NCBI RefSeq assembly: GCF_029784155.1
Contig: NC_073693.1
Location: 234,793,947-234,857,946 of the forward strand
DNA from: Uranotaenia lowii
Lineage: Eukaryota; Arthropoda; Insecta; Diptera; Culicidae
Direction of reading: 5' to 3'
DNA: 64,000 nt
Shown piece after piece: positions 1 to 11,446 of the stretch (its first letter is position 1; each line of letters starts with the position of its first letter). A program made the position numbers and the translations under genes. The notes beneath the pieces are model-generated. The model saw only the letters and a program-made list of their open reading frames with translations. It ran no database searches and was not told where the DNA came from.

Positions 1-1277
1 AATTCATTCGATGTCCTTCATAACATCGGTGATGAGGAAATATTCATATTTAATTCTGATAAGAGTACTAAGAAACCTTCTTCTTCTTCTTATACTCTTA
101 AAAACGAAAAGATTCCACCAATAACGGTCACGATTCCTGACTTCAATGCCTTTCGAAAAGAAATCGTCACTTCCGTCAAGGATGTGAAGATTTCTTTTCA
201 GATCGGTCGAAGGGGAACTGCTCGTATATTGGCGGAATCTTTTAATGATTTTCAAAAGGTTTTAAATTATTTGAATAATAAAAAACACCAATTTTTTACG
301 TACGACACTAGAAGTGATCGTCCATTTAAAGTTGTACTTCGTGGTCTCACTGGCGATCAGACACCGGAAGAGATCACAGCTGAATTAAATTCTTTGTTAG
401 GTTTTTCTCCGATTCAAGTAATTCAAATGAGGAAAAGAACCAACACGAATAATACCAGTAGTGTTGGTTTTGCTCCTGAGCTTTATTTGATCCATTTTAA
501 AAAGGATCAGGTTAATAATTTGCAAATTCTTGAAAAGGCTCGTCTTATGTTTCATTGTCGAGTCAAATTCGAACCTTTTCGAAAACCTTCATCCAATTTT
601 CTCCAAAATATTACGCAATGTCGTCGTTGTCAAGCTTTTTGTCACGGCACTAAAAATTGTAGAATGAATGCCAGATGCATGCTTTGCGGCTCATTCGATC
701 ATGAAAAATCTAAATGCCTTTTTGGTGGTGATGAACCACAAACAGAATTTTTCAAGTGTGCGAATTGCGCAGGTAATCATTCCTCGAATTTCATAGACTG
801 TCACGTTAGGGCAAAAATTATCGCTTCTAGAAAAAAGTTGTCAGGAAAGTTTCTTCACCTCCTTCCTCTTTTTCATCTTCACACGTCAGGCCGGCAAACA
901 ACCTGCCTGTTCGCGGTCAGCCTCGGCCTACATTGAATCATGGCTGGGTAATACCCAAAGTGATTTTAATGTTATCTGTGCTGATTCTGCGCCACAGACT
1001 CGTTGTTTATCGTTCTCAGAGGTGGTTGAAAATGGGTTGTCCTCTTCAGGCATAACTAATAAAATTGGGAAAAAAACCAAGTCTCAACGTTCATGCGAAG
1101 GCTTGGGAAAATCCCCGAAATTCAAATTCAAATACTTTTTCTTCTCCTACATTTTCTGATCCTAACAATTTTGTTGATTTGGGTGAGATTACTGAGAAAA
1201 AATTAAAATTTTTACATCAAAATTTAATGGAAAAGATGCAACTTATGTTGAAAGCAAATTCAATGTTTGGAGCTTTC
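1..1277 (+). pseudogene. Jockey-clade ORF1 (gag-like) remnant, cut by the window edge
   Basis: This is a decayed copy of the first ORF of a Jockey-clade non-LTR retrotransposon, whose product binds the element RNA. Frame 1 is open from base 1, which matches about codon 49 of the extended ORF1 frame of the intact copy at 27362-28849, so the 5' end lies outside the window. The Pre_C2HC-like region and three zinc knuckles (CRRC..H..C, CMLC..H..C, CANC..H..C) are readable to about 830. The codon at 184 is GTG inside the frame, not a start. A small deletion near 836-845 shifts the frame, and the tail is readable again in frame 3 (about 1065-1277, GKKPSLNVHAK to LMLKANSMF). The copy is then interrupted at 1278 by another retrotransposon. 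Not functional. Confidence 0.93.
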
Positions 1278-2644
1278 AATTTTCCAAAACCATGCCTATT
1301 AAACATGGAATACCTCAAGGTTCCATCCTGGGACCTTTGTTATTCATCATGTACATAAATGATATTTTTTCCCTTTCTTTGAAAGGTAAATTACAGCATT
1401 TTGCAGATGACGCATCTCTGCTTTATTTAGTTGAAAACCTCGACTTGCTGAAAGAATATATTTTACATGACATGCTTATCCTAAAATCTTTCTTTAACCA
1501 AAACCATATGGCATTAAATTTGGAAAAAAACAAATTTCATCTTATTTAACCTACATAAAAATCAGATAAAATTCCAATATCTGTTAATGATATAGCTATT
1601 GAACAAGTTTCTAAAGTCAAATATCTCGGATTACTGATTGATGCAAATCTTCACTGGAACGAACACATATTTCAAGTAAGCTTCAAAGTCACCACATTCA
1701 TATTCGCTCTAAAGAAAATACTACATCTTATTTCTGAAAACGTAGCATGGAAAATATATTATGCTTATATACACCCGCACTTTGCGTATATGAATTGTAT
1801 ATGGAGATGTGCAGCTTCTGTACATCTGAAACCACTTTCAACGTTACAAAATAAAGCATTGAAAATTGCGAAAAAGCTTCCAATACTTTTTCCAACTAAT
1901 CAACTTTACTCTGCGAATGTGCTTCCCATGCATATTTTAAATAAATTTTAAAACTGTATTTTGATCTATAAAATCTTAAACAACTTGACAAAAACCAACA
2001 TTACACTTACTTTCATTTCCGAGATCCACTCGTATAGTACAAGAGGTAATGTAAACTCGAACTTTTACATCTCTAGAAGTAGAACAACGAATGTCTCTAA
2101 CAGTTTTTTGAACAAAGGTCTAAATCTGTTCAATACTTTACCTCTTCATAATAGAAACATCGAAAGTCTTCCGCTTTTCAAGCCTAAACTTAGAAGTTAC
2201 TTATTTAACGAAAATCAGCCTAGTAGCACTCGCCCACCTTGACGAAATCATACTGTACATAGCTGGTATGACTAGTCGCAAAAACAAAAAAAAAAACTTA
2301 ATACGCCTAGCCCTCCCAAGAAACACTACATCCAAATCTTGCTAAAACATGGACTCTTGGGAGATCTGGAAACAGGAAATGGTTTCCTTGCTACGCACAA
2401 CCTGGTGTGGGATTTTTGAAACATCCTTTCCTCATCCTTACCCTCCTTTCCCCTTCCCTTTATCCCATCCTTTGATCCTTTTCTTCCGTAAGTAGTAGTC
2501 AAACAACTTAGCTTTTTAAATAATGGTATCTAAGCACTCGTTTATAAACACACACACGCTACAATCTTAATACTCCACTAAGTGACCGACAACAGTTTTT
2601 TTTCAACTTATACGGTTTATATTCGCTGAATAAAGTAAAAAAAA
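1278..2644 (+). mobile_element. Nested 5'-truncated non-LTR retrotransposon with A-rich tail
   Basis: The insert lies inside the Jockey copy. Aligned to the intact Jockey, host sequence stops after AGCTTTC (1277) and resumes at AATTATGCTAAC (2645). Twelve Jockey bases are missing at the junction, and AATT occurs at both edges. The insert carries the C-terminal half of a reverse transcriptase, then about 400 bp of 3' UTR ending in GAATAAAG plus an A run just before 2645. The 5' truncation and 3' A tail are typical of target-primed reverse transcription. Same strand as its host. Confidence 0.88.
1279..2242 (+). pseudogene. Reverse transcriptase C-terminal remnant (CR1/Crack-like group, uncertain)
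   Basis: The fragment begins within the RT palm at GIPQGSILGPLLF and contains the catalytic FADD box (about 1400-1411). It continues through a thumb-like YLGLLIDANLHW stretch and a C-terminal IYKILNNLTK..YSTRG..FLNKGLNLFNTLP..FK..LRSYLF tail that stops at 2242. At least one frameshift near 1545 and an in-frame stop near 1949 break it. The endonuclease and the first half of the RT are absent because the insertion is 5'-truncated. The tail pattern resembles CR1/Crack/Daphne-type elements, but the clade call is weak. It is clearly not the same family as the surrounding Jockey. Confidence 0.85.
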
Positions 2645-4079
2645 AATTATGCTAACAAAATTATTATGACTTTGCGATTCCCTCATCGATCCAAATAGAT
2701 GTTTAAATATTATGAATTGGAACGCTAGATCTTTGCTGGCTAACCAAGATGAATTATTTTTATTTTTGAAAACTCAAAACATACATATTGCTGCCATCAC
2801 TGAAACTTTTTTAAAGAAAAACAATAACTTGAAAAGCAATGCTTTCTTTAAAATTTTGCGAAATGATCGACTTGATCGACAAGGTGGGGGTGTAGCTATT
2901 GTCATCAATAGTCATCAATTCTTCCTTCTTTCAATACAAAAGTCTTAGAAACAATTGGAATTGAATTAAAAACGTCTATGGTGAAAATTATAATTATTTG
3001 CCTTTTCAATGTAGCGGTGAACAGAAAAATTTTTTGGAGGGAGATTTACAAAAACTCACCAGAAACAAATCTAAATTTTTTATTATTGGTGACTTTAATG
3101 CAAAACACCGATCTTGGAATAATATTTCATCAAATTGAAATGGGAATATTTTATTTATTGACTGCTCTGCAGGTTATTATACTGTTGAATATCTTAATGG
3201 GCATACTTGTTTCTCTTCAAAAAGAAATCCCTCCACAATTGATTTGGTTCTAACGGATTTAGGCGAGCATTGTAGTCAATTAGTTACTCATGCGGACCTC
3301 GATTCAGACCACCTTCCAGTAACTTTTTCTTTATCCCAAAGTCCCATTGAAAACCCTTTAAAATCAACTTTTAACTTTCAAAAAGCTGACTTTGAGCGAT
3401 ATAGGAATTTTATTGAACGTAATTTGAATGTAAACGTTCCATTGAATTCAATTGAAGATATTGATTTGGCTGTAGAAAATTTGACAACTTCAATAGTCGA
3501 TGCTAAAGCCGCTTCAATACCCAAAGTTAAACATAAATTTAATCAACCTTTAATTGATGATGATCTTCAGTTTTTGATACGACTGAAAAACATTCGTCGA
3601 CGCCAATATCAACGTACTAGGGATCCTTATTTGAAATTTATTTATTCCGACCTTCAAAAAGAGATCAAACGTCGTTTAAATTTCATTCGCAATGAAAATT
3701 TTGCCAAAGCATTAAACCCTTCTCAAAGCCGTTTTGGAAATTAACTAAAATTCTGAAAAAGCCCCAGAAGCCAATTCCTACCTTGAAAGATGGGGATAAA
3801 CTTCTTTTAACTAATGCAGAAAAAGCTCAAAAATTAGCCCAACAATTTGAGTCTGCTCATGATTTTAACTTAAACGTTGTAAGTCCAATTAATGCTGAAA
3901 TTTCCTTTGAATTTGATGATGTTCTTTCTAAGCAAAATGTATTTGAAAGTTCCTGTGAGACAAATATTGATGAACTTTAATTGATTTTCAAAAAATTTAA
4001 AAATATGAAAGCTCCGGGGGAAGATGGGACTTTCTCTAGAGGTTTAGTAGCTAAATTAGCTCGATTTGATTTTCCTGTA
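2645..4079 (+). pseudogene. Jockey-clade ORF2 remnant, part 1 (endonuclease and linker)
   Basis: The broken plus-strand partner of the intact ORF2 at 24718-27375. It resumes the ORF1 tail at 2645; the ORF2 start is lost (ATG to ATC near 2687). Endonuclease motifs NWNARSLLAN and ITETFL and the GGGVAIVIN stretch are readable in 2712-2905, followed by short deletions and frame changes. 3244-3744 restores SDHLPVTF and the linker, and 3783-3980 continues it. A deletion near 3714 removes the EDIKPYSKPF equivalent. A larger deletion at about 4030 joins MKAPGEDG directly to GLVAKLARFDFPV, removing about 135 residues that include RT motif A (LLDIEKAFD). The sequence is cut at 4079 by a Helitron and resumes at 6986. 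Confidence 0.93.
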
Positions 4080-4249
4080 TCTATTATATAAAATTCTCTT
4101 GTAACGGTGTTTGTAGTACTACTCCTCTGGAATGGCCGAAAAGATTCAAATGAAAATATTTTTAGAATATTCTGTAGCCATGCGAATCGGTTTATATCGA
4201 ATAAAAATAACAAAAAGTCGCATTAATTGTCCGTAATAATTAAATTTGT

Positions 4250-4915
4250 AGTTTTTTGAATCATATCAAAGTCATGGCATCCATTTTTTCGAGAATTTCT
4301 TTCCTTTTGGGTGGTTTGTTTTTCGTCTCCAAGGTCCAGGCGTCGCGAGCCAACGTCGCTAGAGGATAGTAACCATAGCATAGCATACTGATCAGTGGAA
4401 ATATTTTGGCGCGTATTTCTCAACCAAGCATATTTTCAATGCAAGGGGTGGCGATATGAAGCCTTGATGTGATTTTTTTCTAATTGATTCCTAGCTCATT
4501 TGTACAGCATATGGTTATGAATGACGCCTCGATGTGACTCAGATTGACATATTGCCGATCAAATAAAACAAATAAATTTAGTTTTGTCAAAATCTGAAAT
4601 TGAAAAGTCAGGCATCCATTTTTAGAAATTTTCTTTTCTTCGAGGGGTTTGTTTTTCGTTTCCATGGGCGAGGCGTCGCGAGCAAACGTCGTTGCAAGAT
4701 AATAGTAACCAAAGCATACTTTTCATTGATCGTTGGAAAAAATTTAAAAATTAGGCGCCTGTTTCTTAACCAAGTACCTTTATCTCTTATGCACGTGGGG
4801 CCGATATGCAACCTAGATGTGTTTTTTTCCTTGCTTATTTGTACACAGCACATGGTAATAAATGACGCCTAGATGTGACACGGACCACACGGATTGATAT
4901 TTTATCGATCGAATC
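4250..4915 (+). repeat. Two-unit imperfect tandem duplication inside the Helitron
   Basis: Two diverged ~335-341-bp units lie head to tail. Landmarks repeat at GGCATCCATTTTT (4276 and 4611), GGCGTCGCGAGC (about 4332 and 4671), TAGTAACCA.AGCAT, and ATGACGCCT.GATGTGAC (4521 and 4862). Short ORFs here on both strands are by-products. Confidence 0.8.
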
Positions 4916-5639
4916 AAAACCATGTAAACGATTTTAAATATTAAAACCATTTGTAATTCGTGTTAATTTAAGTAGTAGATTGTTTTCCAAAAAATATGAA
5001 TTCGGTAATGATGCATATGAAATAATTTTATAACACTTTGCGGACGTTTGAAAAAAAGAAATTGGGAAGCTTTACAATCAATTTCGTATAATCCAATACG
5101 CCTAGAACGCTAGACACATTAACTGAACAAGGGTCTGTCCTTTGAAATAGATTAGATAGGATTGAAGTTTTTAAAGGCCGAATAAACTTTTTGAGTTTTT
5201 GCAAACGTAAGTTGAAGTTATCAATAAAATATTCAATTTTTTATAACACAAACTGAGGATATGCATTTTCCGGAAAAATTTTCAATTAAGAAAGTAGACT
5301 AGAGCAAGTGCATACATTCAATTTTTACAAAAAATGTATGCATTATTTCTTCATCTAACAATTGTTGGGCCCAAAAATACAATCGGATTAAATGAACTCA
5401 ACTCTTTTTTTAAAATCATTCACCAAAAAACTGATTACACGTTTACTGTTTGTTCAAGTACGAACTTAACATGAAAAGTGTGATTTTGTTTTACATATTT
5501 TGGCTACATAGAAGAGACTTTTGATTCACTTTTTGTTGAAAAGTTTTTATTGTGAGTGATATTCCAGTGGCAGCAGATTTTTATGATGAACTTTAAATAT
5601 GACCTGAAAGTGTTAAAAATAATATTAAGTCCTGTAATT

Positions 5640-5960
5640 TCTTAGGTGTAACAGTGAAAAAGCGCCATTTAGCAATGAAACATCTACCATATAAGAATTT
5701 TATCTCAAAAATGGCCAGAAAGGATATCCTGAGTGTTGAATATGAAGCGGATATTCAAAATTATTATAAAGGTCTTTGTAAATCAAGGTCTTTTGGTTGA
5801 ACAGCATTCAGTGAAATTGAAGTACCAAGCATTAATTTATTCCGGAGAAAAACTTAGGATATATCAAAGAAAGTTGATAAAACAGACAAATAAGCACAAG
5901 TATTAAATTCATTTTAAAGTCTTTTCACTGACGCATCTGAAAAAGAACTATGTGTTTTCA
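5640..5960 (+). other. Coding-like eroded stretch within the Helitron, unidentified
   Basis: One plus-strand frame reads VKKRHLAMKHLPYKNF then ISKMARKDILSVEYEADI then NYYKGLCKSRSFG before a stop at about 5800, with further broken pieces to about 5960. The composition is less AT-biased than the flanks and looks peptide-like. I do not recognise a family. It could be a captured host fragment, which Helitrons often carry, or chance. Confidence 0.25.
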
Positions 5961-6985
5961 CTTGCCTCAATAAATGGGACAAATGCATACTACAACATTT
6001 CTTTTGGTCAACAAAACTAATATTTTTTTGAAAATATTATTTTTTTCCGAGAATATGAAAGTTTAACGTTAATGATATTTGTTTGCATTTGCCCCGGTGT
6101 TTCATTTTTGAAAATTAAGATTTACATTAAAAATGACTCCTGATTTTTTTAAAGGTTTTGATTATATTATAGTTCCCAGAAAACAAAATGAACACATGAA
6201 ACCATCGAAGCCTGAACAGATTATTTCTTTTCGATCTATTAAATTTTAAAAAATCTATTTTTCAATTAAATGTTAGGAAATCTTAAAAATATTACATAAT
6301 CCTCAATGAAATCGCAGATCAGCACCAATGCTTCAATTAGAATCTTTAAAATAATGGGGATATGCTAAACACATTTTTTCCTCTTTTCAAAACCAATCGT
6401 TATTTTTGATTCATTGAGTTAAAGTTCGAATGCGAATAATGAACATGATTTTGATGAAAATATAAATTTGAATTCAAACTGCTTGGAAGGATGGGGATGG
6501 TGAATAAAAATCTGTTTGAAAATGGTCAGTAAAAAATCTTTTCTTATGTTTTTATTTCTTCAGCTCTAAAAAATACACCATCCAAAGCTAATTGGGAGCT
6601 GAAAGCACTGCGTTAGGCAAAATATTCGTCAAATACTCCGAAAATTGTCCTGATATTCAAATTCTATTCCAATAAATGAGAAACTTTTTATTTCGGTTTA
6701 AACCTTAATGTGAACTCGAACAAAACGGGATAAATTTACTAAACGGAATACAGCAAATGAAACATACATATTATCAACATACAGTTATTTATGGAACAAG
6801 TTACAAAAAGTGGATTTTAAAACACCCGTAGAATTGAGTTGAAATTTTTAGGTTTTAATTTGATACAATTAAGCGGGACGATTCGAGTAAAGGGAAAGGA
6901 GGAAAAAGTAAAAAAAAAAACTAGGAAAAATGGAAAATGGACGCCACGTTGAACATGGTAAGACGAAGTTTACCGGGTCTGCTAG

Positions 6986-7650
6986 TATCTCTCTAAAATT
7001 ATTCAAAATTATTTGACTAGCCGAACCTTACAAGTAAGCTATCAAAATTCATGCTCTGAAAGGATACCCATTAGAGCTGGTGTCCCTCAGGGAAGTATAC
7101 TTGGGCCAATTTTATACAATATTTTTACTTCTGATCTTCCTGATGTTCCAGAAGGAAAAGGAAGAACATAATTTGCTGATGATACTTTGTTTTCAGCCAA
7201 AGGTCGAAATTTACGGGTGGTACGCAGTAGATTGCAACAAAATTTGAATTCCTTTTTGAATTACTTGAAAATGTGGAAAATTTCTCCTAACGCTTCCAAA
7301 ACTCAACTTATTCCATAACTTTTAATGGGGTTTCATTAGAATGGTCTGATCACGTGAAGTACTTGGGACTCACACTTGATCGGAATCTTACTTTTAAAAA
7401 TCACATTGAAGATATTCAATCTAAATGTAATAAATATACTAAATCTTTTTATTCTCTCAGCTGCTGTGCGACGAGGAAAAAGCCATCCAGAGGATTCAGA
7501 ACAAGGTTCTGAAAATGATTTTGCGGCTTCCACCTTGGCACAGCAAGATCTTCATCGGATTGCGGGCATTGAATCGATCGAAGAGATGGCCAACAAAATC
7601 ATCTCCAACTTCAGAGGCAAGTTTAGTTTTAAGTTTAAAATATTTTTGCC
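6986..7650 (+). pseudogene. Jockey-clade ORF2 remnant, part 2 (RT C-terminal half)
   Basis: This continues the broken Jockey after the Helitron: LTSRTLQVSYQNS, RAGVPQGSILGPIL, then FADDTLFSAKGRN with a stop directly before FADD (about 7168). Deletions near 7310 (in the ILFPHKP.. stretch) and near 7460 (in the SLINRKSRL..W.SCCATR stretch) shorten it, and a 5-bp loss near 7547 shifts the HSTEDLHRIAG region. The recognisable sequence ends in SNFRGK at about 7620, followed by a 3' UTR-like TTTAGTTTTAAGTTTA. Confidence 0.92.
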
Positions 7651-7989
7651 ATTACAGGATGTTCTCTTACATTATATACTTGATTGCGCTCACCAAATTT
7701 AAATCTTATAAATAAATTTTTATTATCTAGTGAACTATAGGGCTCTGAACAGTTTATTATTGAGCTGAACACCTAATTTAATGTAATAATGTAATATAAA
7801 TATAATGATGAATTGATACAAATAAAGACATATTTAAAAAAAAAAAAAGCTTTGATACTTTATCAAACTGCTTTATTTCTTCATTAAAATTCATAAATAT
7901 GATACAAAATGATGAAACATAGATTTGAGGCTTAATTTTAATCCAATAAACAGACTTAAAATTCATAAATACTAATGTTTTTGAATAGT
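7651..7989. other. AT-rich stretch, no gene seen
   Basis: Low-complexity AT-rich DNA after the Jockey remnant, with an A run at 7839-7848. It may contain the end of the old Jockey 3' UTR. No supported coding region. Confidence 0.5.
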
Positions 7990-8535
7990 CAAACACTTTT
8001 TATCTAGTTTCAAGTCATAGATGCCTGCACTATCTTGCAATTAAACCAAATATATGCACATTTTCGAATATCCGGGATTCATTCAGATATGCTGGATAAT
8101 TTTGGTCAAGAAATAAGTACCTGATACCTTGTGAACGCCCTGGAAATTCTAAGATCACTTATTAAAAAAATTAGAATTGCATCAAGGTCCCTCAAAATGA
8201 ATTTCTTGGACCGATAATCAGAATAATGTTGTACTTTCCGTTGGAGCTTGATGCACTAGAGGGCTAGCAGTATTATTAATATGATTGGCAATTGAATCGA
8301 AAGTTGAGATGAGCAGGAATTTGGCGGTGGTATATTCTAGCGCTGGTGATTTTTTGCAAATCTGGAAGAGCTTTCTGCAGCATGAACTTCAACAAAACTG
8401 TGTTGGAAAACTATCTCGAAATGATGAATGTGGGCCTGAAAAAAATTCTGGAAATTCAATATTGTGACTAAATATGGGTTTAACTGCAAGATAGTGCTGT
8501 CATCTACGACTTGAAACTAGAAAAAAGTGTAGTTT
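7990..8535. mobile_element. MITE-like element with ~62-bp inverted arms
   Basis: The left arm (about 7990-8051) and the reverse complement of the right arm (about 8474-8535) share CTAGTTTCAAGTC.TAGATG, GCACTATCTTGCA.TTAAAC and flanking bases, with few mismatches. The ~420-bp interior is AT-rich and has no convincing ORF. No target duplication resolved. Confidence 0.65.
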
Positions 8536-9159
8536 ACTGGAAAAAAAATCTAAGTTTTTGAATTCTTACCTGTTTTATTTCTGATTCAAAATAAACCCAG
8601 AATGTTTGATTCATCATTTCGTCATTCAGTCATTTAAATGAAGAAAGTAAGTAGTTAGGAAAATAATTACAGCACAAATATCAAAATCCTAACTTCTACA
8701 GGAACATCTCTTTAAACCCTCTTTTAATACCTTTGATAACCTTTGGAATTCTAGAAAACTGCTTAAAATGCAGTTATCTATTCAAATAATTCGTTAAAGT
8801 CTTTTTAATCACTTTTATACAGAAATTTTTTAGAAATAATCTTGTTTTTGTTGAACAACACAAGTGGTACTATTCTTATTTCGCACCCTTTTTTTTCATA
8901 TTTCGGTCCTAATCGCCAATTGCTACGTACAAAAAGTAAAATAATGCTTGATTTGTCCCTTAAACAATTCAAAACAAGTTCGTTCAAATTTTTACTAGCA
9001 AAACTCATAGTGGTACTATTCTTATTTCGCTCACTGTATAGTTGAAATCTTCAGATTTATAGTTGGTCGTGAATCAATCGGAAATATAGTTGTATATAAG
9101 CACTATAATCTTGCGAAAACTATATCTACTTTTTTCTCCGTTTATTAGCAGTACCGTTT
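8536..9159. other. AT-rich stretch, no gene seen
   Basis: No supported gene. The phrase GTGGTACTATTCTTATTTCGC occurs twice as near-identical direct repeats (about 8864 and 9010), roughly 145 bp apart. Confidence 0.5.
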
Positions 9160-9328
9160 GGGACCATTCAAATATTACGTAACGCGTTTAGGGAGGGAGG
9201 GGGTATAGCAGTTTGTTACGGTTTGAGAATTTTTGATAGAAAATCTGATAAGAATGTGTTACGTAGGGGGGTGGGGAGGGGGGTTGAAAATTACCGAAAA
9301 TTGCGTTACGTAATATTTGAACGGCCCC
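9160..9328. mobile_element. Short Harbinger-like MITE (169 bp)
   Basis: Terminal inverted repeats of 26 bp begin GGGACCATTCAAATATTACG on the left and GGGGCCGTTCAAATATTACG on the right (reverse complement), both running on to TAACGC, with two mismatches. The flanks are TTT on both sides, fitting a 3-bp target duplication. The interior is G-rich on the plus strand (GGGAGGGAGGGGG and GGGGGGTGGGGAGGGGGG). A 3-bp TSD with GGG-starting TIRs is typical of PIF/Harbinger MITEs; the class is inferred. Confidence 0.82.
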
Positions 9329-9929
9329 TTTTCAATAAAAATTAAATTGTTAATATCAGATTCTAAATAACCAAAAGAAACTACAACGATGTTCATATCA
9401 TCATGTCAGCACTTTTTTCTTGTAATAGTCCCATTTCCAAAGAGTTTTTACATTTTAAACCGCCAGAGCCAAAAGTAAGTTGCTTGCAGTGCCTTCATCT
9501 ATAATTAATATAATGCCGCTGCCAAAGTTCCAACGTTCAACATGCTTGCTCTTTATTCCAACTAACGACCAGGCCAAGGGCTTGTGCAAATACCAGCCAG
9601 CAGCTGTGAACCACCCATAACAGTTTCTCATTAAGATATTTCACTTTTATGGCTTTGTTAAAAACTTGAACACTAAGGCTAGAATTGGTTCCCACATGGT
9701 TTGGTGAATATGTGTTGATTGCATTTCAACCGTCCTATTAACGATTCTTAAGAAGTGGAACGGTAATTTGAAGGCCGTTTTGAATAATTACCATTAAAAT
9801 TATTCTTGAAAATAGCTCCATCACACCCTGGAAAGGATGGAGAAGAAATTTCAGCGCTATCACGTTCGCAAAAAAAACAACTTCGAGTGAAATGGATCCC
9901 GTTATGCTTTCATTCCATGTTGTAATAGA

Positions 9930-10570
9930 AGGACAGCATATTTTATTAAAAGTATAACCCAATTCTTGGTCCAATCTTTCAAAGTGACTCTTTCTTGGCG
10001 TCCTGTCTCCTGAATGCTGGCCGGCCGGTCGCAAATTAATAGACATTCCATTTATCAAAAAAGCGACATTACATCTCAATTTCACGGCAATCCGGCAGCC
10101 CATAACTTATCCGCGCCATGGCCAGCCAAAGCGTCCTTTCGGATGATCTTCCCATTCCAGGGACTACAGGGTTCTGCCATTTTTCAAACGACGACGACAA
10201 CGAAGCGATCCATTGTGCCAATTGGCGTCGTTGTCGTCGTCGTCGTCATCCTCATTGCTGGCGTCACTTCCCCTTTTGCAATTAATTAATCAAAAGTAAA
10301 ACGTCAGCGAAGAATCGCGGTAGCAGTACCGTGGAATAATTCATTTAATCCTTCCCTGTCGAGGCCGCCGATTTTTGGCTCCCCGGCAGGCAGGCAGGCA
10401 GCTTCTGATTTCGAAACGTGAGCCTAGCGCGGGGAAATTCTGCCAGCGGGGATAACAAGCCTTTCGGAGCTGACTTTCGATGCGAGTGGATTTGTGGGAT
10501 TTTTAAATTTTTTGGAAAAAAAAACAAGCTCAATTTTTGTTTCAGTGGTAGGTTTAGATATGGAACGTAC
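9930..10570. other. GC-richer unique island with triplet-repeat hairpin; possible regulatory DNA
   Basis: Less AT-biased, non-repetitive DNA. ACGACGACGACAACG (about 10189) and CGTTGTCGTCGTCGTCGTC (about 10229) form an imperfect stem around a ~25-base loop. GGCAGGCAGGCAGGCAGC lies near 10385. ORFs here run through simple repeats and look accidental. It resembles unrepeated intronic or intergenic enhancer-like DNA; no function can be assigned. Confidence 0.35.
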
Positions 10571-10713
10571 TGAATCATTCACTCATCATTTCAGAACATC
10601 TATGAAATATTTTTACAAAATCACCGATCAATTATTTATTTTATGTTTCATTTTTTGACGGTCGCCATTAAAAAAGAAGAATTACTGGACACCACATAAT
10701 GCACAACAGGCAC

Positions 10714-10902
10714 TCAAGCATCATGTAACAAATTTAAAATACTTAAAACTACCCTTCTTTTTCCACTGTTTAATTTCCAACAAAAAAAATGAACCTTGTC
10801 TTTCAAACTGAAGCTGTTTTTCAATGCTTCATTTAAACGTCGATAGTAAATATCAGCCACTTCAAACATGGAAAAATCTCTTTGATCTTTCGTCGACGCC
10901 AC
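10714..10902 (-). other. Short exon-like open stretch, unidentified
   Basis: The minus frame reads about 62 residues including KDQRDFSMFEVADIYYRRLN and KVHFFCWKLNSGKRRVV. The composition is peptide-like, but there is no recognised domain, splice signal or neighbour exon. It could be a decayed transposase piece or chance. Confidence 0.2.
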
Positions 10903-11230
10903 ACATTGAAACTACCATCACACACCGTCTTCGTGTCTGAATTTCCGACCCCATTCAGTCCACTTCCACCATTCCCGAAACCGGGGGAAAAGGTCCCGGA
11001 GAAAGTCTACCGTGCCACATGCATTGCTCAATTATTAAGATCTGATTACACATTCCAAGAGCATCGACATCGCCAGTCAACAGTCAGCTTTTTGCCACTT
11101 TGATCTCCCGGAAACTTCCTGGAAAATCTGCGTCAGAATGTTTGGTCCGTTTGAAAGCGGTTGCTCTACGACGGAATTAGTAAAACTGCTCGAACCAGAT
11201 GCCTGAGGGTAGCTTTAAAGTGGATTTGAA
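10880..11230. other. Second GC-richer unique patch
   Basis: Non-repetitive sequence richer in GC than its surroundings, with CCCGAAACCGGGGGAAAAGG near 10974 and TCTCCCGGAAACTTCC near 11103. No convincing gene. 11231-11446 is AT-rich with nothing seen. Confidence 0.3.
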
Positions 11231-11446
11231 TTTGTTTTGTTCAGTTTTGTTAACTTTTGTAATTCAATTTCATAAGCTTTTTCCTTATTCAAAATAAACA
11301 CTCAAATCATTGGGAACTTGAGATTGATTAAAATATCATACATTTTTCACATATTCATTAATTGATAAAAAAAATCAATTTAAAATTTAAGTAGGTACCA
11401 TATCAAACCAATATACTGTTTAAAACGGTAAAAAACAGCTTTAAAC

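Larger units (their letters stand above)
4080..6985 (+). mobile_element. Non-autonomous Helitron inserted in the Jockey copy
   Basis: The boundaries come from the intact Jockey, which reads CCTGTATATCTCACC where this copy reads CCTGTA, then the insert, then TATCTCTC. The insert starts TCTATTATATAAAATTC and ends GGGTCTGCTAG, sits exactly between A and T, and has no target duplication. Those are the defining Helitron traits: 5' TC, 3' CTRR, AT target. A short hairpin (GGTAA/TTACC, 6957-6974) lies 7 bases before the terminal CTAG. No Rep/helicase ORF is present in the 2906 bp, so it is non-autonomous. The interior holds a two-unit tandem duplication and an eroded, possibly captured, stretch around 5640-5960. 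Confidence 0.88.

Noticed and set aside
184..936. ORF1 of the old Jockey starting at 184
   Set aside because: The codon at 184 is GTG within a longer open frame that enters from base 1; it is a truncated, frameshifted remnant, not a gene.
4608..4872. Overlapping plus and minus ORFs of 81-90 codons in the Helitron
   Set aside because: They mirror each other across a non-coding tandem duplication and show no motif.
10014..10289. 91-codon plus ORF ending in a Val-rich tail (VVVVVVILIAG)
   Set aside because: The Val run is the (GTC)n simple repeat read in frame; nothing else supports coding.
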